Counted from the stretch's first letter, positions 1 to 6,366 are shown. The stretch: 10,598 nt of DNA from Caryophanales bacterium UBA6768 (GCA_002453315.1 DKGO01000083.1:1-10598); one strand, 5' to 3'. Made by a program: numbers and translations. The notes: generated by a model not told the origin, from the sequence alone.

Positions 1-1
1 T

Positions 2-322
2 ACCGAAGGACATTTAAAGAGAGGCATACCGTTAGAAAGAATTGCAGATATTACCTCTTATCAAGTTGCTGAATCATTTAATTTAGACTCAAAAGGTCGA
101 ATTGAAATTGGGGCTGATGCTGATTTTGCGATTGTAGATCTTCATGAATCAAAACTTATTACACCGGGACAAATGGAATCAGCATCTGATTATACAGTCT
201 ATGAAGGAATCGAAGCAAGTGGATGGCCAGTTTACACAGTTAATCGCGGGGAGGTGATTGTGAAGGACGGTAAAACGATAAAAGAAAATGGCAGGGGTAA
301 GTTTATTAGAAGGAAAGCTTGA
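2..322 (+). CDS. Cyclic amidohydrolase (hydantoinase/dihydropyrimidinase/allantoinase type), C-terminal end only
   Basis: This is an open frame of 106 codons plus a TGA stop, entering from beyond the left edge, so no start codon is present. The visible part matches the C-terminal end of metal-dependent cyclic amidohydrolases: a helix that ends the barrel (LERIADITSYQVAESFNL), then the family signature KGRIEIGADADFAIVD (KGxIxxGxDADxxxxD), then the closing beta-sandwich with an SxYxxYEGxxxxGWPVxTxxRGxxVxxDGK pattern. Known relatives hydrolyse cyclic amides such as hydantoins, dihydropyrimidines, dihydroorotate or allantoin in the cytoplasm. The metal ligands lie in the missing N-terminal part, so activity and substrate cannot be judged. 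Its place upstream of an isochorismatase-type amidase and a racemase-fold protein would suit stepwise opening of an N-containing ring, which is inference. It is separated by 309 bases from the next gene, so co-transcription is uncertain. Confidence 0.85.
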   Translation, partial: TEGHLKRGIPLERIADITSYQVAESFNLDSKGRIEIGADADFAIVDLHESKLITPGQMESASDYTVYEGIEASGWPVYTVNRGEVIVKDGKTIKENGRGKFIRRKA

Positions 323-631
323 ATAAATAACCTCTTAGTATATGGAAGATAGGTGTAGTAACAAATGATAAGGTGGCGAGGAACCGGATGCTTGAATAAG
401 TATGGACTTGCTAACTGTATTATTTATTAATAGCCAAATCAAAAACATTTCATTTGTAGCTGGAGAGATTGGAGAAAAAGGTTGATCTTCTTTTATTGGA
501 GAGGGATGTATAATTTATAAAAGTTAAAGGATAGTAAAAGGTTAGTTGGAACGACAGATAAATTTTAACTGGGAACTAGATGAGTCAATTAAAAGAAGAT
601 AAACATAATGTGTCTTGGGGAGAGTGTTTTT
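323..631. other. Intergenic region, 309 bases
   Basis: I see no supported gene here. It contains a TATAAT box at 509-514 without a well-spaced -35 (TTGATC at 482-487 is 21 bases away), and a long inverted repeat with arms at 485-495 and 590-600. A short open frame starting at ATG 580 runs into the next gene in another frame and is not credible. No T-tract terminator was seen after the amidohydrolase stop. Confidence 0.5.
485..600. repeat. 11-bp perfect inverted repeat flanking the leader of the FAD monooxygenase gene
   Basis: ATCTTCTTTTA at 485-495 is the exact reverse complement of TAAAAGAAGAT at 590-600. Three further pairs (496-498 with 586-588) can form if T589 is bulged out. The arms are 94 bases apart and the right arm ends 16 bases before the GGGGAG ribosome binding site. 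In RNA this could close a long-range stem next to the translation start. AT-rich arms in an AT-rich genome make chance a real possibility. Confidence 0.4.
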
Positions 632-1846
632 ATGGAAGAGGTCATCATCGTAGGCGCAGGTCCAGTAGGACTTGCTGCAGCGATAGGGCTGGTGAACAAA
701 GGAGTTTCGGTTAAAGTTATAGAGGCAGAAACTCAATTTGCCGAACAACCAAAAGCATCGACGATTCATCCACCTACCTTAGAAGTGTTTGATGAGTGGG
801 GAATCATTGATAAGGTAAGAAACTTAAGTTTAGAGGTTGATTCCCTTCAATATTGGGATCGTTCAACCAGTGAATTAATTGTGGAATTTAAATTAGATGT
901 TCTTAAAGGTGAAACAAATTACCCTTTTAGGTTTCAAATTGAACAATATCGACTAATGAAAATATTTTATGAATATCTAACGAACACCGATAAGGCAAAG
1001 ATATACTTTAACTCAAAGTTAGTTGATTTAAAAGTTCCAGAAGATTCAGTTGTGTTATATATTGAAACGCCAAAAGGGGTAGAGGAATTATCTTGTAAAT
1101 TTTTGATTGGAGCCGATGGAGCATCGAGCATTGTTAGACAAAAGATGGATATTCCTTTCGAAAAGGGATCGAACTCTCAAAATCATTTACTTATTTGTAC
1201 TACCAATGACTTTTCAAGTTATTACTCTGGAATATCTTCCGTCAGTTACTTCTATGACCCAAAAGAATGGATAGCCTCAATTCGAAATCCGGATTTTTGG
1301 AAATTCTCACTTCCTTTAGGACTTAATGTAAATAGGGAGGATTTGGATGATGAATTCATACAAAACAAAATAAGAGAATTTACTAAAACTAAAGAATCTT
1401 TTAATGTTTATCATTGGGCGCCTCATAGAGTCCACCAAAGAGTAGCAAAGTATTTTATTGATGGAAGAGTAGCTATTATTGGGGATGCTGCACATTTAAA
1501 TACTACATTAGGTGGAATGGGAATGAATAGTGGTATACATGATGCGTATTTTTTAATTAAGGATTTAGTTAAAGTTATTAATGGTGAGGGTGACCTTGAT
1601 ATTTTAGAAGAATTCGACACAAAACGTCAGTTAATTACTAGAGAAATTATTCAAAAACATACTATCAAAAACGAAAAAGAAGCTAATCAAATAGGTGATT
1701 ATGAAAAACAAAAAGAAAATCTTAGGAAAACGTTAGCAAGTAATGAATTAACAAAAAGTTACTTGATGAGAACATCTATGATTGAAAGTTTTAATTTAAT
1801 GAATACTGACATACAAAGTATTAGAAATTATATGAAGGTTACCTAA
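632..1846 (+). CDS. FAD-dependent aromatic-ring monooxygenase (PheA/TfdB/MhpA-type, PF01494-like)
   Basis: It is likely a cytoplasmic class A flavoprotein monooxygenase that hydroxylates, or in some relatives opens, an aromatic ring using NAD(P)H and O2. All three hallmarks are visible, numbering from ATG 632: the N-terminal Rossmann GxGxxG (G8, G10, G13) with acidic E31 ending strand 2, the DG motif (GADG, D162-G163) and the GD motif (G284-D285) followed by AAHLNTTLGGMGMNSGIHDA. The usual PPxGGxGxN is changed to TTLGGMGMN here. At 404 residues it is close to compact members such as NicC-like and HpxO-like enzymes and lacks the extra C-terminal thioredoxin-like domain of phenol hydroxylase. 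I chose ATG 632 because GGGGAG at 617-622 sits 9 bases upstream; the ATG at 608 has no such site and would add eight unrelated residues. It is followed after 117 bases by the racemase-fold gene. The substrate is unknown. Confidence 0.88.
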   Translation: MEEVIIVGAGPVGLAAAIGLVNKGVSVKVIEAETQFAEQPKASTIHPPTLEVFDEWGIIDKVRNLSLEVDSLQYWDRSTSELIVEFKLDVLKGETNYPFRFQIEQYRLMKIFYEYLTNTDKAKIYFNSKLVDLKVPEDSVVLYIETPKGVEELSCKFLIGADGASSIVRQKMDIPFEKGSNSQNHLLICTTNDFSSYYSGISSVSYFYDPKEWIASIRNPDFWKFSLPLGLNVNREDLDDEFIQNKIREFTKTKESFNVYHWAPHRVHQRVAKYFIDGRVAIIGDAAHLNTTLGGMGMNSGIHDAYFLIKDLVKVINGEGDLDILEEFDTKRQLITREIIQKHTIKNEKEANQIGDYEKQKENLRKTLASNELTKSYLMRTSMIESFNLMNTDIQSIRNYMKVT

Positions 1847-1963
1847 TAGAATAAAACATACCATACTTATTTATGAAACATTAGATTGAACAAATGAAAG
1901 AAGGATATTATTTTGGAGGTTATTATTTTAAGGTAAATCTAAATTGCAGAGGGAGGAATTAAA

Positions 1964-2704
1964 ATGGTTGATGCTCTTGGATACAGGTTAAAAGTGGGGG
2001 TGTTGGCACCTTCAACCAATACAATTGTAGAACCAGATTATTATAGTATGAGTCCACGGGGAGTTACATTTCATATGGGAAGAGTTTATATTGGAGATCA
2101 AACAATTGATGTCAATACAGGAGATAATATTTCTAAGCAAATAAATAACTCAATAGAAGATGCGATTAAGAATGTATTGACATGCGAACCCGATGTTCTT
2201 CTTATGGGAATGTCACTTGAAACTTTTCGAGGGGGGAAAAAAAGGAATCAAGAACTTGAAAAAAGATTTACAGAAATGACTGGGCTTAAAGTGTACCTAC
2301 CAGCTAATGCTTGCATTAACGCATTAGAACAACTTAATGTAAAACGTTTAGGCATTTTAACGCCATACCAACCAGCAGGAGATCAAGAGGTTCGTCGATT
2401 TTTTAATGAATGGGGCTATGATGTAGTGCAAATAAAAGGATTGAAATGTCCAACGGCGACCTCTATAGCACATGTATCCGAAAATGAACTTCAGAATGCA
2501 ATTTTGGAAATAGATGAACCTGAAATTGATGTAATCCTCCAACTTGGAACAAATTTATCAATGGTTAAACTTGGACATGAAGCAGAACGTTGGTTAAACA
2601 AACCTATAATTACAATTAACTCAGCTTCAGTTTGGCATGTTCTTCGTTCAGAAGGTATTAAAGATAAAATATATGGATATGGAAGTCTATTAAGCAATTA
2701 CTAA
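1964..2704 (+). CDS. Asp/Glu racemase superfamily protein, arylmalonate decarboxylase/maleate isomerase-like, without the catalytic cysteines
   Basis: This 246-residue protein has the usual length and layout of maleate cis-trans isomerase and arylmalonate decarboxylase. Visible landmarks are the N-terminal carboxylate-binding loop PSTNT (16-20), the first active-site segment LLMGMSLETFRGG (79-91, like the MGTSLSFYRG of arylmalonate decarboxylase), a second repeat beginning VKRLGILTPY, and the mirrored segment ILQLGTNLSM (191-200) before AERWLNKPIITIN. By recalled alignment the first catalytic Cys of racemases and isomerases falls at G82/M83 and the second at G195. Neither is Cys. The three cysteines present (C74, C117, C162) lie elsewhere. 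The fold assignment is strong but the reaction is open; a Cys-independent lyase or a non-enzymatic role is possible. ATG 1964 has GGGAGG 7 bases upstream. Its neighbours, an FAD monooxygenase and an isochorismatase-type amidase, resemble the partners of maleate isomerase in nicotinate breakdown. Confidence 0.85.
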   Translation: MVDALGYRLKVGVLAPSTNTIVEPDYYSMSPRGVTFHMGRVYIGDQTIDVNTGDNISKQINNSIEDAIKNVLTCEPDVLLMGMSLETFRGGKKRNQELEKRFTEMTGLKVYLPANACINALEQLNVKRLGILTPYQPAGDQEVRRFFNEWGYDVVQIKGLKCPTATSIAHVSENELQNAILEIDEPEIDVILQLGTNLSMVKLGHEAERWLNKPIITINSASVWHVLRSEGIKDKIYGYGSLLSNY

Positions 2705-2959
2705 ATATTTTAATAGTGGGGACCTTGTTTAGAAATTGTAATAAACATAGCCTGTTGGTGAACATCTCTATAAAAACGTAATATTTACTTTAAGGCTTTT
2801 AATATGATTTAAGTTTCCTTTCTCCCCAAGCATCTACATGTTTACGCATGCTTATGATATATGTACGAATATTCCAATAACAGGAACTTCGTCCATTGAG
2901 TCTTCTAGATAGTAATCAAATTTTTTGCTGATTGAGATTAGAAGTGTACAGCGATAGTA

Positions 2960-2991
2960 GCGAAGAGCGTAACATTTGCGTCATTCTTCGC
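2960..2991. repeat. Hairpin in the long gap upstream of the isochorismatase-type gene
   Basis: GCGAAGA at 2960-2966 pairs exactly with TCTTCGC at 2985-2991 around an 18-base loop. GCG at the loop's left edge can also pair, with one wobble, with CGT further right. It is GC-rich for its surroundings. No T-tract follows (GGTTATGTTTC), so it is not a standard Rho-independent terminator; an operator or RNA structure is possible. Confidence 0.35.
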
Positions 2992-3231
2992 GGTTATGTT
3001 TCACACGGAGAATACCTAGTAGCCTACATCAAATTTATCCAAAGGGGAGTGATAACTAGCAAACAATTTTAGAAAACAGACAGATAATGGATATTACGGA
3101 AGATATAGTTTAAGAATACAACTGAGAAATGCAACGATTTGGTTCTATACACAGTATTGGGTAAACCTTTTATATTGTTTCCCGAAAGGAAATAGTGTTC
3201 ATTAATCTGAATGTTTATTTAGTTCTTGTTT

Positions 3232-3262
3232 TTGATCATAAAATCCTACCTATTCATATAAT
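3232..3262 (+). promoter_or_regulatory. Candidate sigma-A-type promoter for the isochorismatase-type gene
   Basis: A perfect TATAAT lies at 3257-3262, with TTGATC at 3232-3237 as a possible -35 (matches the TTGA of the consensus). The 19-base spacer is longer than the usual 17. A transcript starting near 3269 would have an untranslated leader of about 125 bases before TTG 3395. The element is overlapped by inverted repeats, as expected for a controlled promoter. Confidence 0.4.
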
Positions 3263-3284
3263 CGTTATGATCTATAGTAGGTAG
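3234..3284. repeat. Two interleaved inverted repeats over the candidate promoter
   Basis: GATCATAA at 3234-3241 is the exact complement of TTATGATC at 3265-3272, and CTACCTA at 3246-3252 of TAGGTAG at 3278-3284. The order arm1-arm2-arm1'-arm2' is that of an H-type pseudoknot if transcribed from upstream; on DNA it reads as overlapping operators around the TATAAT at 3257-3262. Both arm pairs are perfect but short and AT-rich. Confidence 0.4.
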
Positions 3285-3394
3285 ATTAGATCAAATGGAA
3301 ATGCGGAAAACTTAGATAAGATTTATAAGAATCGATGTCTTGGATCATGAAGAATCTCTTCCGAAAATACGCTATTAAAAAGGAGGTAATTTAT

Positions 3395-4000
3395 TTGTTT
3401 TTAAGTGGTAGATTGACAAGATCTAAAACCGCGGTAATTGTTATCGATATGCAAAATGATTTTTGTCATGAAGAAGGAGCTCTTGTAAAAAAAGGTAAAG
3501 ATGTAACTCTTTTCAGAAAGATAATTCCGTGTTTACAAAATTTCATTAACAGCGCCAAAGAGTATAAAGTTCCTATAATTTATGTGAAAACAATTCATCA
3601 TGAATATACTAACTCGGAGGTATGGACGTCAAGGAGTAATAAAACAGGGGAAGCTACTTGCAAACCTTATACATGGGGAACTGAATTTTATGGAGTTGTT
3701 CCAGAAGAAAAGGATATTGTAATTGAGAAACATCGCTATAATGCTTTCTTTAATACTCCTTTGGATTCAGCTCTTAGTACATTAAATATTAAAAATCTAA
3801 TTATTACGGGAGTAAGTACTAGTGTATGTGTTGACACAACTGCGAGAGAAGCATTTATGCGAGACTATCAAGTTATTGTACCCACTGATACTACGGCAGC
3901 CTTTACAAATGAAGAACATAGTTTCTCTTTAAAACTCATTAGTCAATATTTTGGTGTAACATGCTTATCAAAAGAAATATTAGATGAATGGGGAGAATAA
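3395..4000 (+). CDS. Isochorismatase-family cysteine amidohydrolase (N-carbamoylsarcosine amidase/maleamate amidase/RutB type)
   Basis: This is a 201-residue cytoplasmic cysteine hydrolase of typical family length. The three catalytic positions are visible, numbering from TTG 3395: D18 in VIVIDMQNDF, K112 in VIEKHRYNAF and C145 in ITGVSTSVCVDTTAREA, the nucleophile region that precedes the usual DxT segment (PTDTTAAF). Relatives cleave amides or ureido groups such as maleamate, N-carbamoylsarcosine and ureidoacrylate; isochorismate ether hydrolysis is less likely given the catabolic setting. I chose TTG 3395 because AAAGGAGGT at 3379-3386 lies 8 bases upstream, the best Shine-Dalgarno of the window, and the conserved domain begins a few residues later. 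An ATG at 3335 has no such site, would read through the Shine-Dalgarno and would add 20 basic, unrelated residues. It follows a 690-base gap that carries a promoter-like element. The substrate is not determined by the sequence. Confidence 0.9.
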   Translation: MFLSGRLTRSKTAVIVIDMQNDFCHEEGALVKKGKDVTLFRKIIPCLQNFINSAKEYKVPIIYVKTIHHEYTNSEVWTSRSNKTGEATCKPYTWGTEFYGVVPEEKDIVIEKHRYNAFFNTPLDSALSTLNIKNLIITGVSTSVCVDTTAREAFMRDYQVIVPTDTTAAFTNEEHSFSLKLISQYFGVTCLSKEILDEWGE

Positions 4001-4017
4001 TAAAGAGTGAACACGTG

Positions 4018-4035
4018 AGTCCTTGTGCTAGGACT
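4018..4035. repeat. Small hairpin after the isochorismatase-type gene
   Basis: AGTCCT at 4018-4023 pairs with AGGACT at 4030-4035 around a 6-base loop, with one further G-T pair outside. It lies 17 bases after the stop codon. No run of T follows (TCCCAGAAAAGGG), so it is not a classical terminator; it may stabilise an RNA end or be chance. Confidence 0.3.
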
Positions 4036-4049
4036 TCCCAGAAAAGGGC

Positions 4050-4061
4050 TTGGTATACCAA
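4050..4061. promoter_or_regulatory. GntR-type operator candidate TTGGTATACCAA before the TRAP receptor gene
   Basis: TTGGTATACCAA is a perfect 12-bp palindrome 133 bases upstream of the TRAP receptor start. It matches the TnGTnnnACnA pattern bound by FadR/FCD-subfamily GntR repressors, and its core equals the known ExuR/UxuR-type operator centre. Such regulators often control uptake and breakdown of organic acids and sugar acids. No regulator gene lies in the window, so the partner would be encoded elsewhere. I found no second perfect copy here. Confidence 0.55.
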
Positions 4062-4194
4062 CAAATAAGGAAAGTAACTTAAAATATGTGGGTAGTAAAC
4101 TGAATAATTTTTCTACAAACTCTACAAAAAGACTGTTAAAAGGATGATAAACTGTTCTGTTTAAGAAGTTATTTTAAAAATTAGGAGAGGTGTA

Positions 4195-5244
4195 ATGATG
4201 AAAAAAGTATTGTTTTTTATGGGATTTGTATTAATTGTAATTTTAGTTGCCTGTAGTGGGGGTCAAGAAAGTTCAGGAGTTAAAGATACGATTGATGAAG
4301 ATAGTCAAGGAAATGAAAAAGTTGAATTTCGTTTAGGTGCACTTATGCCAGTAGGTGATTTGAGTCCCGGTCATGTAATAGTTGATTACTTTATAGATCA
4401 GGTTCAGAAAAACTCAGATGGAATAATACAAATAAAGGAAATTCCTGACGGTCAATTAGGTAATGGAATTCAAATGTTTGAAAGTGTTGCAGATGGTACA
4501 CTAGATATGGCACATATAGCTGTTGCGTCTTTAGACTCTTTTACATCAGATCTTAGTGGTCTAACATTACCTTTTTTGATAACAGATACAGATGTTGAAT
4601 ATAAAATGTATAATAGTGAAGTTATACTGGAAGGGATTGAAAATCTAGAAGAATTTGGTGTAAAGGGATTCGCGCTTGCACCATCAGGTATGAAACATTA
4701 TGGTGTTAAAGGTGAACCAATAAAAACTTTGGCTGATTTTGAAGGAAGAAAAATGCGTGGCCCTGAAAGTCCGATAATGAACGAAGCTTTGGCATATATG
4801 GGGATGGATGTAACACCTACACCTTTAGCTGAGGTTTATACTGCTCTTGATACAGGAGTAATTGATGGAATGGACCAACCTCTTGCAACTTGGTGGACTA
4901 ATAACTTTTACGAGGTAGTTGACAGTATATCTTTGACACATTCTTATGCATGGCCAATGTTAATTATCATGAACCTTGAAACATTTAATAATTTATCGGA
5001 TGATCAAAGAAGCCAAATACTAGATGCGGGAGAAAGTACACAGAAATTTATGGTTGAAGAAGGGCTGCCGGATATAGAGGAAGAGATTTTAAAAATGTTA
5101 AAAGAGGAGGTTAATGTTATAGAGGATGTTAATATAGAATCTTTCAAGGAGAAGATGAAACCTTTTTATAAACAAAAAGCGGAAGATGATCCGTATATAA
5201 AGAGAGTAATTGAAGCTGTAAATGATATTGAATCAAATAAGTAA
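4195..5244 (+). CDS. TRAP transporter substrate-binding lipoprotein (DctP family)
   Basis: This is the extracytoplasmic receptor of a TRAP transporter, which captures an organic acid and passes it to the membrane subunits. The protein has 349 residues. The N-terminus is a lipoprotein signal: KK, a hydrophobic stretch, then the lipobox LVAC with the lipidated Cys at residue 20, followed by a Ser/Gly/Glu-rich linker. The DctP domain runs from about residue 43 to the end. The conserved carboxylate-binding Arg is present at R188 in FEGRKMRGPESP, followed by the typical TPTPLAEVYTALDTGVIDGMDQP segment, so a carboxylate ligand is expected (family knowledge). AGGAGAGG at 4183-4190 serves either ATG 4195 or ATG 4198, the latter slightly better spaced, and the choice changes only one Met. 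A GntR-type palindrome lies upstream and a strong hairpin directly downstream. The membrane subunits follow after an unusually long gap. Confidence 0.93.
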   Translation: MMKKVLFFMGFVLIVILVACSGGQESSGVKDTIDEDSQGNEKVEFRLGALMPVGDLSPGHVIVDYFIDQVQKNSDGIIQIKEIPDGQLGNGIQMFESVADGTLDMAHIAVASLDSFTSDLSGLTLPFLITDTDVEYKMYNSEVILEGIENLEEFGVKGFALAPSGMKHYGVKGEPIKTLADFEGRKMRGPESPIMNEALAYMGMDVTPTPLAEVYTALDTGVIDGMDQPLATWWTNNFYEVVDSISLTHSYAWPMLIIMNLETFNNLSDDQRSQILDAGESTQKFMVEEGLPDIEEEILKMLKEEVNVIEDVNIESFKEKMKPFYKQKAEDDPYIKRVIEAVNDIESNK

Positions 5245-5257
5245 ATCAAAGCAAAAT

Positions 5258-5280
5258 GCCCCAGGCTATGCCTGGGGGGC
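5258..5280. terminator. GC-rich stem-loop after the TRAP receptor gene (attenuator-like, no T-tract)
   Basis: CCCCAGGC at 5259-5266 pairs perfectly with GCCTGGGG at 5270-5277 around a TAT loop, 13 bases after the stop codon. On the + strand no T-run follows (GGCTAAGATAG), so this is not a canonical Rho-independent terminator. On the opposite strand the hairpin is followed by ATTTTGCTTTGATTT. Stem-loops after binding-protein genes often protect the upstream mRNA and lower expression of the membrane subunits; that role is inferred. Confidence 0.5.
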
Positions 5281-5351
5281 TAAGATAGTAGGGTTAAACA
5301 TGTTGAAAAGCAGTTCTGCTTTACTATATTAATAATTAATCCCACTAGCTG

Positions 5352-5365
5352 AGTGCTATAGCACT
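5352..5365. repeat. 14-bp perfect palindrome AGTGCTATAGCACT
   Basis: The sequence equals its own reverse complement over all 14 bases. It lies in the gap between the TRAP receptor and membrane genes, well away from any coding region. The shape is that of a dimeric repressor site. I do not recognise the binding family. Confidence 0.45.
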
Positions 5366-5514
5366 TGAATATAATTCATTAAATACTCGATGGAATCTTA
5401 GGACGAAGACATCACGCTAATCATTTGTAGTTAAAAATAGTCCTAAACAAATTTGTAATTCGGTTCGTGTTTTCTTCTTTTTGGTTCCCATTGGGAAGTT
5501 TTTATTGAAGGTCA

Positions 5515-5526
5515 ATTCTCGAGAAT
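5515..5526. repeat. 12-bp perfect palindrome ATTCTCGAGAAT
   Basis: This is self-complementary over 12 bases and lies 16 bases before another inverted repeat (5542-5555). A weaker palindrome, TTCCC-ATT-GGGAA at 5485-5497 followed by TTTTT at 5499-5503, lies just upstream and could be a very weak terminator. No specific protein is recognised for this site. Confidence 0.4.
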
Positions 5527-5541
5527 GTGTTTGATAAACTA

Positions 5542-5555
5542 GTTGTGGGCACAAC
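5542..5555. repeat. Inverted repeat GTTGTG-GG-CACAAC
   Basis: Two perfect 6-bp arms are separated by 2 bases. The TTGT...ACAA outline resembles GntR/LacI-class operators. It lies about 300 bases upstream of the TRAP small membrane subunit, within the palindrome-rich part of the gap. Confidence 0.4.
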
Positions 5556-5843
5556 ATAGATACTAGTAGCCTTTAAGATATATCATTGTAAATAAAAGGT
5601 CATTGTAAGTTTTTTATACTATACCACTTATTAAACTGTCTATACTTATATTCATTTTTTTTCACTACACTCGTTCCAGAATATTGTTGTGTTTAATTAA
5701 TACACTCATATGCTCTAATGGAGGGCATTCTTAGCAGGAGGAGTGCTCAAGTTTTATCATAGCAGTTATTTGAAAATGGAAAGAAAGAATTACTTTCATT
5801 ACATTTTTGTGCCTTGAGCATAGCGAAAGGAATGATACTTATT

Positions 5844-6302
5844 ATGGAACTAATTAACCGGTTTGCGAAATTAATTACCATTATTACATTTTCGGCAATG
5901 TTTATAATCATCGCTTTTCAAATACTAACGAGAAGTGTATTTAATTTTTCATTCTTTTGGACAGACGAGTTAAGTCGATTTTTATTTATTTGTGCATCTT
6001 TGATAGGAGCCACCGTTGCATATAGAAATAATGAATTTATTGCTATAGATAGATTAGAAAATCTACTAGTTGGTAATTCACTAAGGATACTTAAATTCAT
6101 AATAGAACTTCTAACTTTTATATTTTTTCTTATTGTATCTTTTTATGCAATACAATACATTTTCAGCGATAGGGTATTTAGTCAAGTTTCACCAAGTTTG
6201 CAAGTTCCAATGTTCATACCATATTCATTAATATTAGTGAACTCATTACTATTGAATGTTTACTCTGCAATTAAAATGATAAAATTGTTAAGACCAAAAT
6301 GA
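5844..6302 (+). CDS. TRAP transporter small membrane subunit (DctQ family)
   Basis: This four-helix membrane protein partners the large permease subunit in a TRAP system. From ATG 5844 it has 152 residues, typical for the family. Hydrophobic segments fall at about 9-28, 42-60, 82-103 and 121-140. The family pattern following the first helix is clear: QILTRSVFNFSFFWTDELSR, then LFICASLIGATVAYR and EFIAIDRL. A longer reading from TTG 5814 adds ten residues, but nothing like a ribosome binding site precedes it. AAGG at 5827-5830 can serve ATG 5844, although the spacing is long (about 13 bases), so the start is less certain than in neighbouring genes and ATG 5832 remains possible. The large subunit follows about 110 bases later. 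Confidence 0.88.
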   Translation: MELINRFAKLITIITFSAMFIIIAFQILTRSVFNFSFFWTDELSRFLFICASLIGATVAYRNNEFIAIDRLENLLVGNSLRILKFIIELLTFIFFLIVSFYAIQYIFSDRVFSQVSPSLQVPMFIPYSLILVNSLLLNVYSAIKMIKLLRPK

Positions 6303-6305
6303 AGG

Positions 6306-6366
6306 CGCAACCATACCCGAAATACAAAGAAGGGTACTGGAGTTGTTTTTTTTGGTGTATGTTGCG
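6306..6366. repeat. Inverted repeat between the two TRAP membrane-subunit genes
   Basis: CGCAACCATAC at 6306-6316 pairs with GTATGTTGCG at 6357-6366, with one bulged C, giving ten base pairs. Inside it TACCC (6314-6318) can pair with GGGTA (6332-6336). It starts four bases after the small-subunit stop codon. A T-run (6346-6353) lies inside the loop rather than after the stem. It could fine-tune the ratio of the two subunits. Confidence 0.35.

Larger units (their letters stand above)
2705..3394. other. Intergenic region, 690 bases
   Basis: I see no credible gene on either strand; the short open frames lack ribosome binding sites and recognisable content. It contains a GC-rich hairpin at 2960-2991 and, near its right end, a promoter-like element with interleaved inverted repeats at 3232-3284. 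No T-tract terminator is evident after the stop at 2704. The length suggests that the amidohydrolase gene downstream has its own promoter. Confidence 0.5.
5245..5843. other. Intergenic region inside the TRAP operon, about 600 bases
   Basis: I see no supported gene. A GTG-initiated frame of 24 codons at 5743 has its AGGAGGAG touching the start and no recognisable product. The region holds a GC-rich hairpin at 5258-5280 and several palindromes (5352-5365, 5485-5497, 5515-5526, 5542-5555). TRAP receptor and membrane genes are usually tightly spaced, so a gap this long is odd and points to separate control or to lost sequence. Confidence 0.5.

Noticed and set aside
580..714. Small + strand frame beginning MSQLKEDKHNVSWGE that overlaps the FAD monooxygenase start
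   Set aside because: No good ribosome binding site, it turns into Arg/Cys-rich nonsense where it overlaps the real gene in another frame, and it stops soon after.
1894..1962. 22-residue leader-like frame (MKEGYYFGGYYFK...) ending one base before the racemase-fold gene start
   Set aside because: No ribosome binding site before its ATG and no attenuator structure around it. The GGAGG at 1915-1919 inside it has no start codon at proper spacing.
2260..2704. Calling the racemase-fold gene a maleate isomerase (nicE/maiA) outright
   Set aside because: Both catalytic cysteines are absent at the aligned positions, so a specific enzyme name and symbol are not justified.
5258..5280. Reading the GC-rich hairpin as a standard Rho-independent terminator on the + strand
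   Set aside because: There is no T-run after the stem. I kept it only as an attenuator or RNA-stabilising stem-loop.
5743..5817. GTG-initiated 24-codon frame after AGGAGGAG in the TRAP gap
   Set aside because: The Shine-Dalgarno abuts the start codon, too close to function well, and the peptide shows no recognisable feature.
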